From the NCBI RefSeq assembly GCF_014873955.1, contig NZ_JADBED010000001.1, positions 62,001 to 126,000 of the forward strand: a DNA stretch of 64,000 nucleotides, read 5' to 3'. Both the position numbers and the translations under genes were made by a program. This document shows, in pieces, positions 42,354-52,007 of the stretch; position 1 is the stretch's first letter; each line of letters begins with the position of its first letter. Below the pieces are notes generated by a model. The model had not been told where the DNA came from, did not search any database, and saw nothing but the letters and a program-made list of their open reading frames with translations. The stretch comes from Nesterenkonia lutea. GTDB taxonomy: Bacteria > Actinomycetota > Actinomycetes > Actinomycetales > Micrococcaceae.

Positions 42354-43235
42354 TCAGTCCAGCGGCTTCTGCGCCAGGAAGATCATCTCCGGGGAATCCT
42401 CGCTGAGCTCCTCACGGTCCCAGTCGCCCCAGATGTCGACGATCCGGAAACCAGCCCGGGCGAGCGATTCCCGCAGCACGGCCAGGGGCCGGTAGCGCAG
42501 AGTCTCTTCGGCGATGAGCTCCCGGGATCCCGGCAGCAGGTTGTGCGCCCGGGCCGTGATGAGGTCCCCGTCCGCCGCGTCCGAACGGATCCCGGCGATC
42601 TCCATCCAGGAGGTGAACTCCCCGCCGTCCGGGTGCGGCTGGGTCTCCCGGGTGGATTCGGCGTCCCAGGCATCGAGCTCCAGCGACGCCGGGTTTCGTG
42701 ATTCGAAGGCAAGATGTCCACCAGGCTTCAGCGTGGCCCAGGCCTGGGCCAGGACCGCGTCCCACTCTGTGCGGGTGAGGAAATACTGGGCCACATGTCC
42801 CTCCATGATGACCGCGTCCGCCACGTTCGGCGCCAGCTGATCCGCATATCCGTGGATCCAGCTGACCCGCCCCTGAACTCCCGCTTCGGTGCTGCGCGTC
42901 CGGGCGACGTCGATCATCGCCGCCGAGGGATCCACACCGACCACCTCGACACCCTGCTGGGGGAGCAGCACAGCGAGCACCCCGGTCCCGCAGCCGATAT
43001 CGGCCACGCGCCCCGCACCCAGCTCCTCGAGCAGCTCGAGGTAGAACTCGTGATCCCAGCCGCCGGAGTTCTCCACGTCATAGATCGCCACCAGCTCCGG
43101 GTCCTGGGTCCAGGCGAAGGCGGGGTTCACCTCCTGCGCGGATCCGGCCGCCGGGGAGGCTGCGGGCGAGCCGGTGGCTGATCCTGCCGATGGTCCCGCT
43201 GGTGGTCCTGCTGGTGGTCCTGCCATGGAGCTCAT
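42354..43235 (-). CDS. class I SAM-dependent methyltransferase
   Basis: 293 residues. The first ~35 are a Pro/Ala/Gly/Ser repeat tail (PPAGPPAGPSAGSATG), unusual for the family. The Rossmann core has motif I VADIGCGTGVLAVLLP, then VEVVGVDPSAAMI and ATLKPGGHLAFESRNP. The substrate is unknown. The start ATG at 43235 overlaps the oligopeptidase TGA (ATGA), so both are made from one transcript; a frame to 43403 lies inside the oligopeptidase and is rejected. Confidence 0.82.
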   Translation of the reverse strand: MSSMAGPPAGPPAGPSAGSATGSPAASPAAGSAQEVNPAFAWTQDPELVAIYDVENSGGWDHEFYLELLEELGAGRVADIGCGTGVLAVLLPQQGVEVVGVDPSAAMIDVARTRSTEAGVQGRVSWIHGYADQLAPNVADAVIMEGHVAQYFLTRTEWDAVLAQAWATLKPGGHLAFESRNPASLELDAWDAESTRETQPHPDGGEFTSWMEIAGIRSDAADGDLITARAHNLLPGSRELIAEETLRYRPLAVLRESLARAGFRIVDIWGDWDREELSEDSPEMIFLAQKPLD

Positions 43236-45442
43236 CGGCGCGACTCGCTCGCGCCCAGATGATGGGCCAGGAAGGCGTAGTCCCAGGCACGTTCCTTCCA
43301 GCTCTCGTACCGTCCTGAGGCGCCCCCGTGACCGCCGTCCATCTCGATCTTCATCACCACGGGCGCCTCGCCGCGCTGGTGCTCGCGCAGGACCTGCACC
43401 CATTTGGCCGGCTCGACGTAGAGCACCCGCGTGTCATTGAGGCTGGTCACGGCCGCGATCGCGGGATATGCCACCTCCCGGACATTCTCATACGGGGCAT
43501 AGGACTTCATATAGCGGTAGACCTCGGGATCGGTGATCGGATTGCCCCACTCCTCCCACTCCAGCGCGGAGAGCGGCAGCTCCGGGTCCAGGATCGAGGT
43601 CAGATTGTCCACGAAGGGCACCTGCGCCAGGATGGCCACGTACTTCTCCGGGGCGAGGTTGGCCACCGCTCCCATGAGCAGACCGCCCGCGGAGCCGCCC
43701 AGCGCCGCGATCCGGGAGGGATCCGCCCAGCCCAGCTCCACGAGGTGATCGGTGGCGGCGATGAAGTCAGTGAAGGTGTTGATCTTGTTCAGCTTCTTGC
43801 CGTCCTCGTACCATCCGCGGCCGAGCTCCCCGCCTCCGCGGACATGGGCGATGGCGAAGACGATGCCCCGGTCCAGCAAGGAGAGCCGGGGGATCCCGAA
43901 GCTGGGGTCCATGCTCATCTCGTAGGAGCCGTAGCCATAGACCAGCGCGGGGTTGGTGCCGTCGGCGCTCACGTCCCGATGGTGCAGGACCGTCACCGGG
44001 ATGGTGATCTCCGAGCCGTCGGCCCGGGTGTCCCCGCTGGGGGCCCAGATGCGGGTGGCGCAGTAGGCCTCGAGGTCCACGTCGTTGACCGGGGTCTCCC
44101 GGCGCAGCAGCGGGGACGCACTGGCATGGTCGATGTCATAGATCCGGGTGGGGGTCAGCCAGGATTCGTAGGCCACCCGGAACAGTGGGGCCTCGTACTC
44201 TGCGGCGATCACCGCGCAGGTGTAGAGCTCGTCCTCGAAGTCCGGGCCGGGAAGTGTGGAGGTCAGCACCGGTGCGGCGCCCTCGCGAACCGCGCGCAGG
44301 AGATCGAGCGAGAGCAGCTGGACGGACTCCACGGTGTCTCGCCGTGCGGCAACGATCACCTGTGCCGCGGTGATCGTCACCCCCTCGAGCTTGACCGTCT
44401 CCTCATGTGGGAGCACGAGCGTGCCCAGGTCCAGCGGCTGCTCCCGGGGGCGCTCGGTCGATGTCTCGGCACGGGTCTGAGCGGCGAGCTCATCAGCTGT
44501 GGTGACCGAGAGGGCGTTGTTCGGTCCGGCCTGGTTGTGCGTGATCAGCAGCAGGCGCTCGCCGTCGACCTCGATCGGATCGATGCTGTGCAGGATCCGG
44601 CGTTCCGCGCTGATCAGCAGCACCGGCTGCGCCTCCGGGTCGGTGACGTCGAGGATCCGGGACTCGTCGTACTCGGAATTGCCGGAGATGATCACCAGCT
44701 CGCGCTTGTCGGCGGAGAGCCCCACCCCGGTCCAGAGCTGCTCATCGGTGATCTCCAGGATCAGCCGGTCCTGCTCGGCATGGGTGCCGAGAGTATGCAT
44801 ATAGAGCCGGTGGGGTCTCCAGGCGGCGTCGGCGACCATGTAGTAGGCGCGCTGACCGGTGGGTTCCAGCACCGGTCCGCCGTGGACGCCTTCCACCTCC
44901 TCCGGCAGGTTCACCCCGCTGCTCAGGTCGCGGAAGCGCAGGGTGTAGAGCTCATCCCCAGAGGTGTCCTCCGAATAGGCCAGCAGCGTGCCGGCGGCGT
45001 TCAGCGACATTCCGCCGAGCTGGTAGAAGGGGTGTCTGGCCGCTTCGGCGTTGGTGTCGAAGAACGTCTCCTCGCCTGCCAGCGCGACGCCGGCCTGCAC
45101 CTGCGGCGGAGTCCAGGAGTCGCGGCCGACCGGCACCCGGCAGTAGATCGCGTGCTGCTCACCTTCGATGGTGCGGGTGAAGTACCACGACTGACCGCGC
45201 CGGGAGGGCACCGAGAGGTCGGTCTCCACGGTGCGGTGCCTGATCTCGGAGAAGATGGCCTCACGCAGCGGCTGCTGGGACGCGGTGATCGCCTCCGCGT
45301 AGGCGTTCTCGGCGTGCAGATGCTCGATGACCTCGGCCGAGTCCTTCTCCCGCAGCCACTCGTAGGAGTCCACGAAGGTGTCACCGTGGTGGGTGCGCTC
45401 GGTCGGGATCTTCTTGGCCTGCGGAGGCGTGGAATCAGACAT
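43232..45442 (-). CDS. oligopeptidase B-like S9 serine peptidase
   Basis: 736-residue cytoplasmic prolyl-oligopeptidase-family enzyme with an N-terminal beta-propeller and C-terminal alpha/beta-hydrolase domain. Catalytic triad: Ser584 in LGGSAGGLLMG, Asp670 in SLNDTRVLYVEP and His705 in DGGHGGASGR. YGYGSYE and AHVRGGGELGRGWY are typical of oligopeptidase B (PtrB), which cleaves short peptides after Lys/Arg. The ATG at 45442 is preferred to TTG 45454. Coupled to the methyltransferase gene. Confidence 0.9.
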   Translation of the reverse strand: MSDSTPPQAKKIPTERTHHGDTFVDSYEWLREKDSAEVIEHLHAENAYAEAITASQQPLREAIFSEIRHRTVETDLSVPSRRGQSWYFTRTIEGEQHAIYCRVPVGRDSWTPPQVQAGVALAGEETFFDTNAEAARHPFYQLGGMSLNAAGTLLAYSEDTSGDELYTLRFRDLSSGVNLPEEVEGVHGGPVLEPTGQRAYYMVADAAWRPHRLYMHTLGTHAEQDRLILEITDEQLWTGVGLSADKRELVIISGNSEYDESRILDVTDPEAQPVLLISAERRILHSIDPIEVDGERLLLITHNQAGPNNALSVTTADELAAQTRAETSTERPREQPLDLGTLVLPHEETVKLEGVTITAAQVIVAARRDTVESVQLLSLDLLRAVREGAAPVLTSTLPGPDFEDELYTCAVIAAEYEAPLFRVAYESWLTPTRIYDIDHASASPLLRRETPVNDVDLEAYCATRIWAPSGDTRADGSEITIPVTVLHHRDVSADGTNPALVYGYGSYEMSMDPSFGIPRLSLLDRGIVFAIAHVRGGGELGRGWYEDGKKLNKINTFTDFIAATDHLVELGWADPSRIAALGGSAGGLLMGAVANLAPEKYVAILAQVPFVDNLTSILDPELPLSALEWEEWGNPITDPEVYRYMKSYAPYENVREVAYPAIAAVTSLNDTRVLYVEPAKWVQVLREHQRGEAPVVMKIEMDGGHGGASGRYESWKERAWDYAFLAHHLGASESRR

Positions 45443-45512
45443 GCGGCCATTCAACCAGACCGGCGAGGACTCGCTCGGTCCGCGGCGACCCGTTCCCGGA
45501 TCGCGGCCGGAC

Positions 45513-46220
45513 TCATTCCCCGGCGCGCACCAGACCGCATTCGTAGGCGTAGACGACCATCTGCGTGCGGTCGCGCAGGGCCAGCTTGGTGAGGATGCGC
45601 GAGACGTGAGTCTTGACGGTCTGTTCGGCGAGATGGAGATCGGCGGCGATCTCGGCGTTCGAGCGCCCGCGGGCGACGGCGGTCATCACCTCCTGCTCGC
45701 GATCGGTGATCTCCGAGAGCAGGCGTGACTGCTTCGGGCTCCCCGTCGGGCGCGCGGCATAGTCGGCGATCAGGGTCCTGGTGATCTTGGGGGACAGCAG
45801 CGCGTCGCCCTCGGCCACCACCCGGACCGCCTGGATGAGCTCCTCGGGGGCGGCGTCCTTGAGCAGGAATCCGCTGGCCCCGGCCCGCAGCGCGTCGAAG
45901 ACGTATTCATCGGCGTCGAAGGTGGTCAGCATCAGGATCCTCGGGGGAGTGCCCTCCATGCGCAGGATCTCTCGTGTGGCCTCGAGGCCGTTGACCTTGG
46001 GCATGCGGATGTCCATCAGCACGACATCCGGGGTGGTGCTGCGCACCACGTCGTCTATGCCTTCACCGTCGGAGGCGGTGCCCGTCACCGTGATGCCGGT
46101 CTGGGCGTCCAGCAGAGCGGCGAATCCGGCACGGATCATCGACTGGTCATCGACGATGAGCACCCGGATGGCAGGACCGGGGAGCGGGGCCGAGGAGTCG
46201 GCGGACACAGCGGAGGGCAT
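45513..46220 (-). CDS. NarL/LuxR-type response regulator
   Basis: 235 residues: receiver domain with the phospho-acceptor Asp in TPDVVLMDIRMP, conserved Lys in FLLKDAAPEEL, then a C-terminal LuxR helix-turn-helix (EITDREQEVMTAVARG; AEQTVKTHVSRILTKL). It should bind DNA as a dimer after phosphorylation by the divergent kinase. TAGCGT lies 6 bases before the ATG. A likely target is the desaturase gene beyond the kinase. Confidence 0.92.
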   Translation of the reverse strand: MPSAVSADSSAPLPGPAIRVLIVDDQSMIRAGFAALLDAQTGITVTGTASDGEGIDDVVRSTTPDVVLMDIRMPKVNGLEATREILRMEGTPPRILMLTTFDADEYVFDALRAGASGFLLKDAAPEELIQAVRVVAEGDALLSPKITRTLIADYAARPTGSPKQSRLLSEITDREQEVMTAVARGRSNAEIAADLHLAEQTVKTHVSRILTKLALRDRTQMVVYAYECGLVRAGE

Positions 46221-46226
46221 GGTTCA

Positions 46227-46232
46227 ACGCTA
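46227..46232 (-). promoter_or_regulatory. -10 box for the response regulator gene, leaderless type
   Basis: TAGCGT on the minus strand, 6 bases before the ATG at 46220. Confidence 0.5.
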
Positions 46233-46303
46233 CCCCGGTACCGCGGCCCCTGACGCCTGTGGTGTGATGTGAGCACCATGCTCTCCAGCCCAGGATCACT
46301 CAC

Positions 46304-48229
46304 GTGCACAGTCCTCGTCCCGAATCCCTGATCCGCCGGCTTCTGCGGGACAGCGCCTATGTGCTCCCGGGACTGCCGATCGCGCTCTTCGGTGCCAGCC
46401 TGCTGTTCACGCTGCTGGTGGTCTCCATCGCGACCGCGCCGCTCTGGGTCGGGGCCCTGGTGCTCCCACTCACCCTGGTCACGGCGTCGGAGTTCGCGGA
46501 GCTCTCCCGTCGTCGGCTGCGGATCTGGGGGGCCGAGCTTGCGCCGGTGAGCTACCGCCCCCGGGGTCCGGGGCTCGCCGGTCGGCTGCGTCCGGTCGCT
46601 GATCCGCGGCGATGGCTGGATCTGATCTTCGAGACCGTTCTCGCGCTGCCGGTGCGGCTGGTGACCTTCGTGGTGGCGATCCTGTGGATCGCGATGGGTC
46701 CTGTCGGGCTCACGTATTTCTTCTGGTCCAGCTTCATCCCGGGCGAACGTGGTCTGATCCGACTCCTGGAGGTGGTCGCGCCCACGCTGGTTCCTGGGAC
46801 CGACTTCTGGCAGTACGTGCTGGACTCCGCCGTGTTCCTGATCCTCGGCGTGGTCTTTCTGGCCACCCTGCCTGCGGTGATGCGCGGTCTCGCGGCGATC
46901 GATGCTCTGCTCGCGCTGAGCCTGCTGGGCGCAGGAGGACGGGGTCGGCTGATCCCGCTGGAGCATCCGCAGGCGCACCCGCTGGAGCGCACGCTGTCTC
47001 GGGCCGCGGTCGGCCGCCCCGGTTCCCGCCCCGAGGAATCCTCCGCCTCCTTCGGTGCCGCCGCCTGGTCCTGGATCGGCATCTGCTTCGCCGCAGTGGT
47101 GCTCTTCGCGGTGGCCTGGCCGCTGACCGCGTCCATCTACGGAGTCCACCCCGCCGTCGCGTTCGCACTCACCCTGGCGCACTGCCTGAGTCTGGTGCTC
47201 ACGCTGAAATTCCCCTGGGCCGGGATCGGCGCCTCGGTGATGGTCTCGGCGACGCTGATGGGCGCCACCGCCGAATCGGGGGTCGGCATCTGGCCCTGGC
47301 CCGTGACCGCCATGCTCATCCAGTGCGGAGTCATCCTGGTCGCAGCGCTGCGCGAGCCCTGGTACTGCGCCGCCAGCGGCTGGGCCGCCAGCGCGCTGCT
47401 GACCGCCGCGGCCATCGTCATGGCGGCCCCCGAACTTCCCGAGGGGGCCGTGAGCACCGGCATCGTGTTCGCCTCGGTGAGCGCCGGCGTCGCAGTGCTC
47501 GGAAGTCTGACCCGGCAGTGGATCCGTGACGCCGGCCGGCTCGAGGTGTCGGAACGCACCAGCGCCCAGCAGAGTCGACGTCGGCGAGAGCTCGAGGAGC
47601 GCAACCGGATCGCCCGCGAGCTCCATGACGTGGTCGCCCACTCCATGTCGGTGATCAGCGTGCAGGCCGCCACCGCGCGCTACCGGCTGCCCGCCATCAC
47701 CTCCGAGGCGCAGCAGGAGTTCGAAGAGATCGCCCGGTCCTCCCGACAGGCGCTGGGTGAGATGCGGATGCTGTTGGGCACCCTGCGCAGCGAGGAGGAG
47801 GCGCCGACCGGGCCGACACCGGGTCTGGAGGACATCCATTCCCTGGTGGAGGCCACCCGTGCCTCCGGGAACCCGATCCGGGTGACCGGGCTCGACGTCG
47901 TCGAGGCGTCCTCGGCTGTGGGCCTCGCCGCCTACCGGATGGTCCAGGAGGGGCTGAGCAACGCGCTGCGGCATGCGCCCGCCTCCACCATCGAGGTCAG
48001 CGCTGAGCTGATCGGGGAGCCCGAGGATCAGCCGGACCCGGCAGACACCCGCCACCTGCTGATCCAGGTGCGCAACACCGCTCCGCCGCACCCGGTCTCA
48101 GTGCCCGCACCCGGTGCTGGCCTGGGGCTGGAGGGCATCCGCGAGAGGGTCAGCGCTGTCGGGGGGACTGTGGAGACGGGGGAGACCCCGGACGGCGGAT
48201 ACTTCATCCGTGCCTCATTCCCGCTCTGA
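46304..48229 (+). CDS. HPK7-type sensor histidine kinase
   Basis: 641-residue membrane kinase. Several hydrophobic segments make up the first ~400 residues, without a large extracellular loop, as in kinases that sense membrane state. The dimerisation/phospho-acceptor helix is NRIARELHDVVAHSMSVIS with His near residue 443, and the HATPase G-box is AGLGLEGIRERV near the end. Partner of the divergent response regulator. The GTG start at 46304 is the likely one, though no strong ribosome site is seen. Confidence 0.9.
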   Translation: MHSPRPESLIRRLLRDSAYVLPGLPIALFGASLLFTLLVVSIATAPLWVGALVLPLTLVTASEFAELSRRRLRIWGAELAPVSYRPRGPGLAGRLRPVADPRRWLDLIFETVLALPVRLVTFVVAILWIAMGPVGLTYFFWSSFIPGERGLIRLLEVVAPTLVPGTDFWQYVLDSAVFLILGVVFLATLPAVMRGLAAIDALLALSLLGAGGRGRLIPLEHPQAHPLERTLSRAAVGRPGSRPEESSASFGAAAWSWIGICFAAVVLFAVAWPLTASIYGVHPAVAFALTLAHCLSLVLTLKFPWAGIGASVMVSATLMGATAESGVGIWPWPVTAMLIQCGVILVAALREPWYCAASGWAASALLTAAAIVMAAPELPEGAVSTGIVFASVSAGVAVLGSLTRQWIRDAGRLEVSERTSAQQSRRRRELEERNRIARELHDVVAHSMSVISVQAATARYRLPAITSEAQQEFEEIARSSRQALGEMRMLLGTLRSEEEAPTGPTPGLEDIHSLVEATRASGNPIRVTGLDVVEASSAVGLAAYRMVQEGLSNALRHAPASTIEVSAELIGEPEDQPDPADTRHLLIQVRNTAPPHPVSVPAPGAGLGLEGIRERVSAVGGTVETGETPDGGYFIRASFPL

Positions 48230-48237
48230 ACCCGCCC

Positions 48238-48260
48238 ACCCCCTACCCACGTAGGGGGGT
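48238..48260. promoter_or_regulatory. inverted repeat operator before the desaturase gene
   Basis: ACCCCCTAC, 4 bases, GTAGGGGGGT. The TAC-N4-GTA core suits a NarL-type dimer, and its position about 45-65 bases before the -10 suits activation. The two-component genes directly upstream are the obvious candidates. Confidence 0.5.
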
Positions 48261-48303
48261 GAAGTTGGCTCCGCCGGGTGACTCCGCGCAGGCCTCGGCT
48301 CGA

Positions 48304-48309
48304 TAGCGT
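48304..48309 (+). promoter_or_regulatory. -10 box for the desaturase gene, leaderless type
   Basis: TAGCGT, 6 bases before the ATG at 48316. Confidence 0.5.
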
Positions 48310-48315
48310 GGAGCC

Positions 48316-49419
48316 ATGACAATCACTGAGACCCGGTCGGAGGGCGCGCGGAGCCTTCCCGAGCAGCCCCGACCGCCCCGGAACAAGCAGGTCAACGAGT
48401 TCTTCGAGCTCGCCCAGCGGGCCAAGGACGAGGGCCTCATGGATCGCGGTGCCTCGGCCTATGTGCCGCGCGTGATCGTGCTGAGCCTCGCCTTCGCCGG
48501 AGCTTTCGTGCTGATGTTCACCCTTGGTGACAGCCTCTGGCAGCTCGGTCTCGCCGCGTTCTTCGGCGTCATCTTCACCCAGGTGGCCTTCCTCTCCCAC
48601 GACGGCGCCCACCAGCAGGTCTTCCGCACCGGCAAGCGCAACGAATGGTTCGGCCGGGTCACCGGCAACCTCATCGTGGGCCTGTCCTACGGCTGGTGGA
48701 CCAAGAAGCACAGCAAGCACCACGCCAACCCCAACACCATCGGCAAAGACGGCGACATCGCGCCGGGCGCCCTGGTCTTCGTCGCCGAGGACGCAGCGCA
48801 GCGTTCCGGCTTCATGGGCTGGCTTGCCCGCCGACAGGGCTGGATGTTCTTCCCGCTGCTGACCCTCTTCGCCATCGCACTGCACTACAACGCGCTCAAG
48901 ACGGTGTTCACTGCAGAGAAGCTCAAGCGCCGCAAGACCGAGCTGGCGATGCTGGCCATCCGGCTGATCGGGTTCCCCGTGCTGATCTTCCTGGCCATGA
49001 GCCCCGGGCTGGGCCTCGGGTTCCTCGCCGTGCAGCTCGTGGTCTTCGGCGTCTACATGGGTGGCAGCTTCGCCCCCAACCACAAGGGCATGCCGATCAT
49101 CCCCAAGGACTCCGACATGGACTTCCTGCGCCGCCAGGTGCTGACCTCGCGCAACATCAAGGGCGGCCGCGCCATGGATGTGGCCATGGGCGGGCTGAAC
49201 CTGCAGATCGAGCACCACCTCTTCCCCCGCATGCCCAGCCCGAACCTGCACAAGGTCAAGCCGATCGTCGAGGAGTTCTGTGCCGAGAAGGGCATCAGCT
49301 ACACCGCCACCGGTCTGGTCCAGTCCTACGGCATGGTCGTGACCTACCTGAACCGAGTGGGTCTGGGCTACGCGGATCCGATGGACTGCCCGATCATGGC
49401 GCAGTACCGCCCCCGCTGA
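48316..49419 (+). CDS. membrane fatty acid (acyl-lipid/acyl-CoA) desaturase
   Basis: 367-residue di-iron membrane desaturase. The three His boxes are intact: SHDGAH near 95, KHSKHHANPN near 135 and QIEHHLFPRMP near 300. Four hydrophobic segments. It introduces a double bond into membrane acyl chains, usually to keep fluidity in the cold. The layout kinase, operator, desaturase resembles the DesK-DesR-des logic of Bacillus. The last 26 bases overlap the convergent PAP2 gene. Confidence 0.9.
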   Translation: MTITETRSEGARSLPEQPRPPRNKQVNEFFELAQRAKDEGLMDRGASAYVPRVIVLSLAFAGAFVLMFTLGDSLWQLGLAAFFGVIFTQVAFLSHDGAHQQVFRTGKRNEWFGRVTGNLIVGLSYGWWTKKHSKHHANPNTIGKDGDIAPGALVFVAEDAAQRSGFMGWLARRQGWMFFPLLTLFAIALHYNALKTVFTAEKLKRRKTELAMLAIRLIGFPVLIFLAMSPGLGLGFLAVQLVVFGVYMGGSFAPNHKGMPIIPKDSDMDFLRRQVLTSRNIKGGRAMDVAMGGLNLQIEHHLFPRMPSPNLHKVKPIVEEFCAEKGISYTATGLVQSYGMVVTYLNRVGLGYADPMDCPIMAQYRPR

Positions 49420-50386
49420 TTCCCCCGGCGCGCCTCGCCCGACGGTCCAGCTGGTCCTGCCGCAGCCTCCTGAGCCGAGCGGCCCGGCGGTTCACCCGGC
49501 TGGTCTCCGCCGCGAAGAGCGGGATCATCGCGGCGAAGAGCAGATAGACCGGCGCGGAGGACAGCGCGGCTCCGGCGATCCAGAGCCAGACAGTGGTGGA
49601 TTCAGCCACCGAGGCGAGCCCGTCACGCAGCGCCGGTCCCAGCAGGGCGACCAGCCCGAGCAAGGTGCCGAAGGCGCCGAGGGTCAGGCTCAGCCCCGCC
49701 TGAGGGCCTCCCGGCCTGCCCGATTCAGCCGGGAGCGGCGCCAGGTTCGGATCCCGCGCCTCCGTCTGCAGGACCACCGCTCCGCAGAGCAGGGTCCAGG
49801 CGGTCACCACGAGGTAGGCGGCGATCATGTCGCTGGGCAGATGCCATCCCTCCACGAAGATGTAGGCCCCCCAGCCCGCCGACCAGGTCGCAGCGAGGAT
49901 CCCCCACAGCGCGCGGTCCCGCGGCCGGGAGATCAGGAAGGCCGCCGCCGCCACCGATGCGGCCATCGTGGTGTGCCCGCTGGGCAGAGAGTTCCCTGTC
50001 CATTCTGACGTCAGGCCCACCAGGACCGGACGCGTGGAGAAGACCAGCTTGAACGCCTGGGTGCTCAGGTTCGCGCCCAGCACCAGCACTGCGGCGCTGG
50101 CGAGGATCATCCACCGGCCGTGGCGGCCTCGCCTGTGGCTCAGCGCCGCGCAGGCCAGGATCGGGGGAAGCAGGATCCACACGGCGATCCACTCATTCTC
50201 CGGATCCAGCTCGGGCAGCGGGTGACCAGTGGTCGATCCGGTGCGCTGCATCATGATGTCCAGCAGCTGGCCGGTCTCCGTATGCACGGCGATCCAATAG
50301 AGCACCCCGAACAGCCCAACACACAGCAGGACACCGGCCGCCCACCGCTCGAGGTGGAAGGCCGGTGTCTGCAGGAAATGTGGCAT
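49394..50386 (-). CDS. PAP2-family phosphatase
   Basis: 330-residue membrane protein with PAP2 phosphatase motifs in its first half: KLVFSTRPVLVG, NSLPSGHTTMAASV (catalytic His) and GWHLPSDMIAAYLV (second His is replaced by the usual SD-type ending). Extra helices and a basic C-terminus (RRLRQDQLDRRARRAG) follow. Relatives dephosphorylate lipid phosphates such as phosphatidate or undecaprenyl-PP. ATG 50386 has CAGAAT 6 bases upstream. A paralogue lies at 52804. Confidence 0.85.
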   Translation of the reverse strand: MPHFLQTPAFHLERWAAGVLLCVGLFGVLYWIAVHTETGQLLDIMMQRTGSTTGHPLPELDPENEWIAVWILLPPILACAALSHRRGRHGRWMILASAAVLVLGANLSTQAFKLVFSTRPVLVGLTSEWTGNSLPSGHTTMAASVAAAAFLISRPRDRALWGILAATWSAGWGAYIFVEGWHLPSDMIAAYLVVTAWTLLCGAVVLQTEARDPNLAPLPAESGRPGGPQAGLSLTLGAFGTLLGLVALLGPALRDGLASVAESTTVWLWIAGAALSSAPVYLLFAAMIPLFAAETSRVNRRAARLRRLRQDQLDRRARRAGGISGGGTAP

Positions 50387-50408
50387 GCGGCTATTCTGCC
50401 GCACCGTC

Positions 50409-51902
50409 TCAGGCCCGGCGGGGGCGCGGCTCGGGCTGCACGCGGTGATCGGCCATGTCCTCAGGGGTCCAACATTCGATGTTGCGCAGCTCGGGCATGT
50501 CCGAAGCGAGGAAGATCGGGTCCAGGCCCTGCTTCCGCTGCGCCACATAGTGCTTGAGCAGCTTCACCGCAGTGCCGCTCAGGGCGGTGATCACGACCAG
50601 GTTGAACAGGGCGATGATGACCATCGTCACACCGGCGATCGCCCAGGCCAGGTCCACCGGGATGATCGCGCCCAGGAAGACCACCGCGGTCAGCACGGCG
50701 GCGAAGATCTTCCGGGTCCGCTCCGACTGGGAGATGAACAGCACATTCATCTCCCCATAGGAGTAGTTGCCCAGGATCGAGGTGAAGGCGAGCAGCAGGA
50801 TGATCAGCGCCAGCGCCAGCGCGCCGAAGGCGCCGAAGTTCTCGCTCAGCGCCGCCTGTGTCAGCTCTCCGCCGACATTGGTCTCCGCCCGCACAGCCTC
50901 CTGCGGGAAGGTCACCAGGATGATGAACGCGGTCACCGAGCAGATGATCAGCGTGTCCAGGTAGACGCCGAGAGTCTGCACCAGCCCCTGTTTGACCGGA
51001 TGTGAGACGTCAGCGGTGGCCGCGACATTCGGCACCGAGCCCATGCCTGCCTCGTTGGAGAACATTCCGCGCTGCACCCCGGCTGCGATCATGGCGCCGA
51101 AAGCGCCGCCGGCCGCCGAGGTGAAGTTGAAGGCCTCGCCGAAGATCATCCCGATCACCAGGGGAAGCTGCTCGAGGTTGAGCGCCACGACCGCCAGGCC
51201 CAACAGGATGTAGAGCATGGCCATGAGGGGCACCACGCGCTGGGTGACCTGGGCGACACGGCGCAGCCCCGCCAGCACGACGACGCCGGTGAGCACCGTC
51301 AGCAGCACCGCCAGGATCCAGACCAGGCTCGTGGTGTCCTGCATCCCCAGCTCGCCTGCGGCGCCGGTGACGGCGTCAACGATGGTGTTGGCCTGAAGTG
51401 AGGTGAAGGACAGGGCGAAGCAGAAGATGAAGATGACCGCGAAGACGATGCCGCCGGAGCGCGAGCCCAGCCCACGTTCGATGTAGTAGGCGGGACCGCC
51501 CTTGAAGGTGTCGAAGCGTCGCACCTTGTACAGCTGAGCCAGGGTCGATTCCACGAAGGAGGCGGCCGAGTTGAAGATCGCCATCACCCACATCCAGAAC
51601 ACCGCGCCCGGACCGCCCATCGCGATCGCGCCGGCCACGCCGGCGATGTTGCCCGTGCCCACGCGCGCGGAGGCGGTGATGGTGAAGGTCTGGAAGGCGG
51701 AGAGGGACCTGGTGCGGCCGTTCTCATCCTGCGTCGCCTTGTCCGTGATGGAGCGGAACATGTCCGGAATGTGCCGGATCTGCACCAGCCCGGTGCGAAC
51801 GCACAGGTAGAGACCGACGACGAGGATCACCGGGATTCCCACCCAGGTCCAGGAGGCGTCCTCGATCGCACCGATCGTGTCGAGAAGATTGTCCATAGTC
51901 AT
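50409..51902 (-). CDS. AGCS-family sodium:alanine (amino acid) symporter
   Basis: 497-residue transporter with about ten helices. AGCS signatures include TASARVGTGNIAGVAGAIAMGG near residue 75, GPGAVFWMWVMA and GMFSNEAGMGSVPNVAATAD. Imports alanine, glycine or related amino acids with Na+. The ATG at 51902 is used; a second ATG lies two codons on. It is on the same strand as the PAP2 gene 22 bases downstream, but that gene has its own -10 box. Confidence 0.92.
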   Translation of the reverse strand: MTMDNLLDTIGAIEDASWTWVGIPVILVVGLYLCVRTGLVQIRHIPDMFRSITDKATQDENGRTRSLSAFQTFTITASARVGTGNIAGVAGAIAMGGPGAVFWMWVMAIFNSAASFVESTLAQLYKVRRFDTFKGGPAYYIERGLGSRSGGIVFAVIFIFCFALSFTSLQANTIVDAVTGAAGELGMQDTTSLVWILAVLLTVLTGVVVLAGLRRVAQVTQRVVPLMAMLYILLGLAVVALNLEQLPLVIGMIFGEAFNFTSAAGGAFGAMIAAGVQRGMFSNEAGMGSVPNVAATADVSHPVKQGLVQTLGVYLDTLIICSVTAFIILVTFPQEAVRAETNVGGELTQAALSENFGAFGALALALIILLLAFTSILGNYSYGEMNVLFISQSERTRKIFAAVLTAVVFLGAIIPVDLAWAIAGVTMVIIALFNLVVITALSGTAVKLLKHYVAQRKQGLDPIFLASDMPELRNIECWTPEDMADHRVQPEPRPRRA

Positions 51903-52007
51903 GATGCGCCGACTCTACCGGTCACGCCGCCACCAGGAGCCTCCCAGGCTGTGTTCGGAGGGTGAGGCAGAATAGGGGAAACTCCGGTTTCACAGAAGGT
52001 GATCACG

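Noticed and set aside
43328-45592. 754-residue plus-strand frame
   Set aside because: Antisense to the oligopeptidase with its full catalytic triad.
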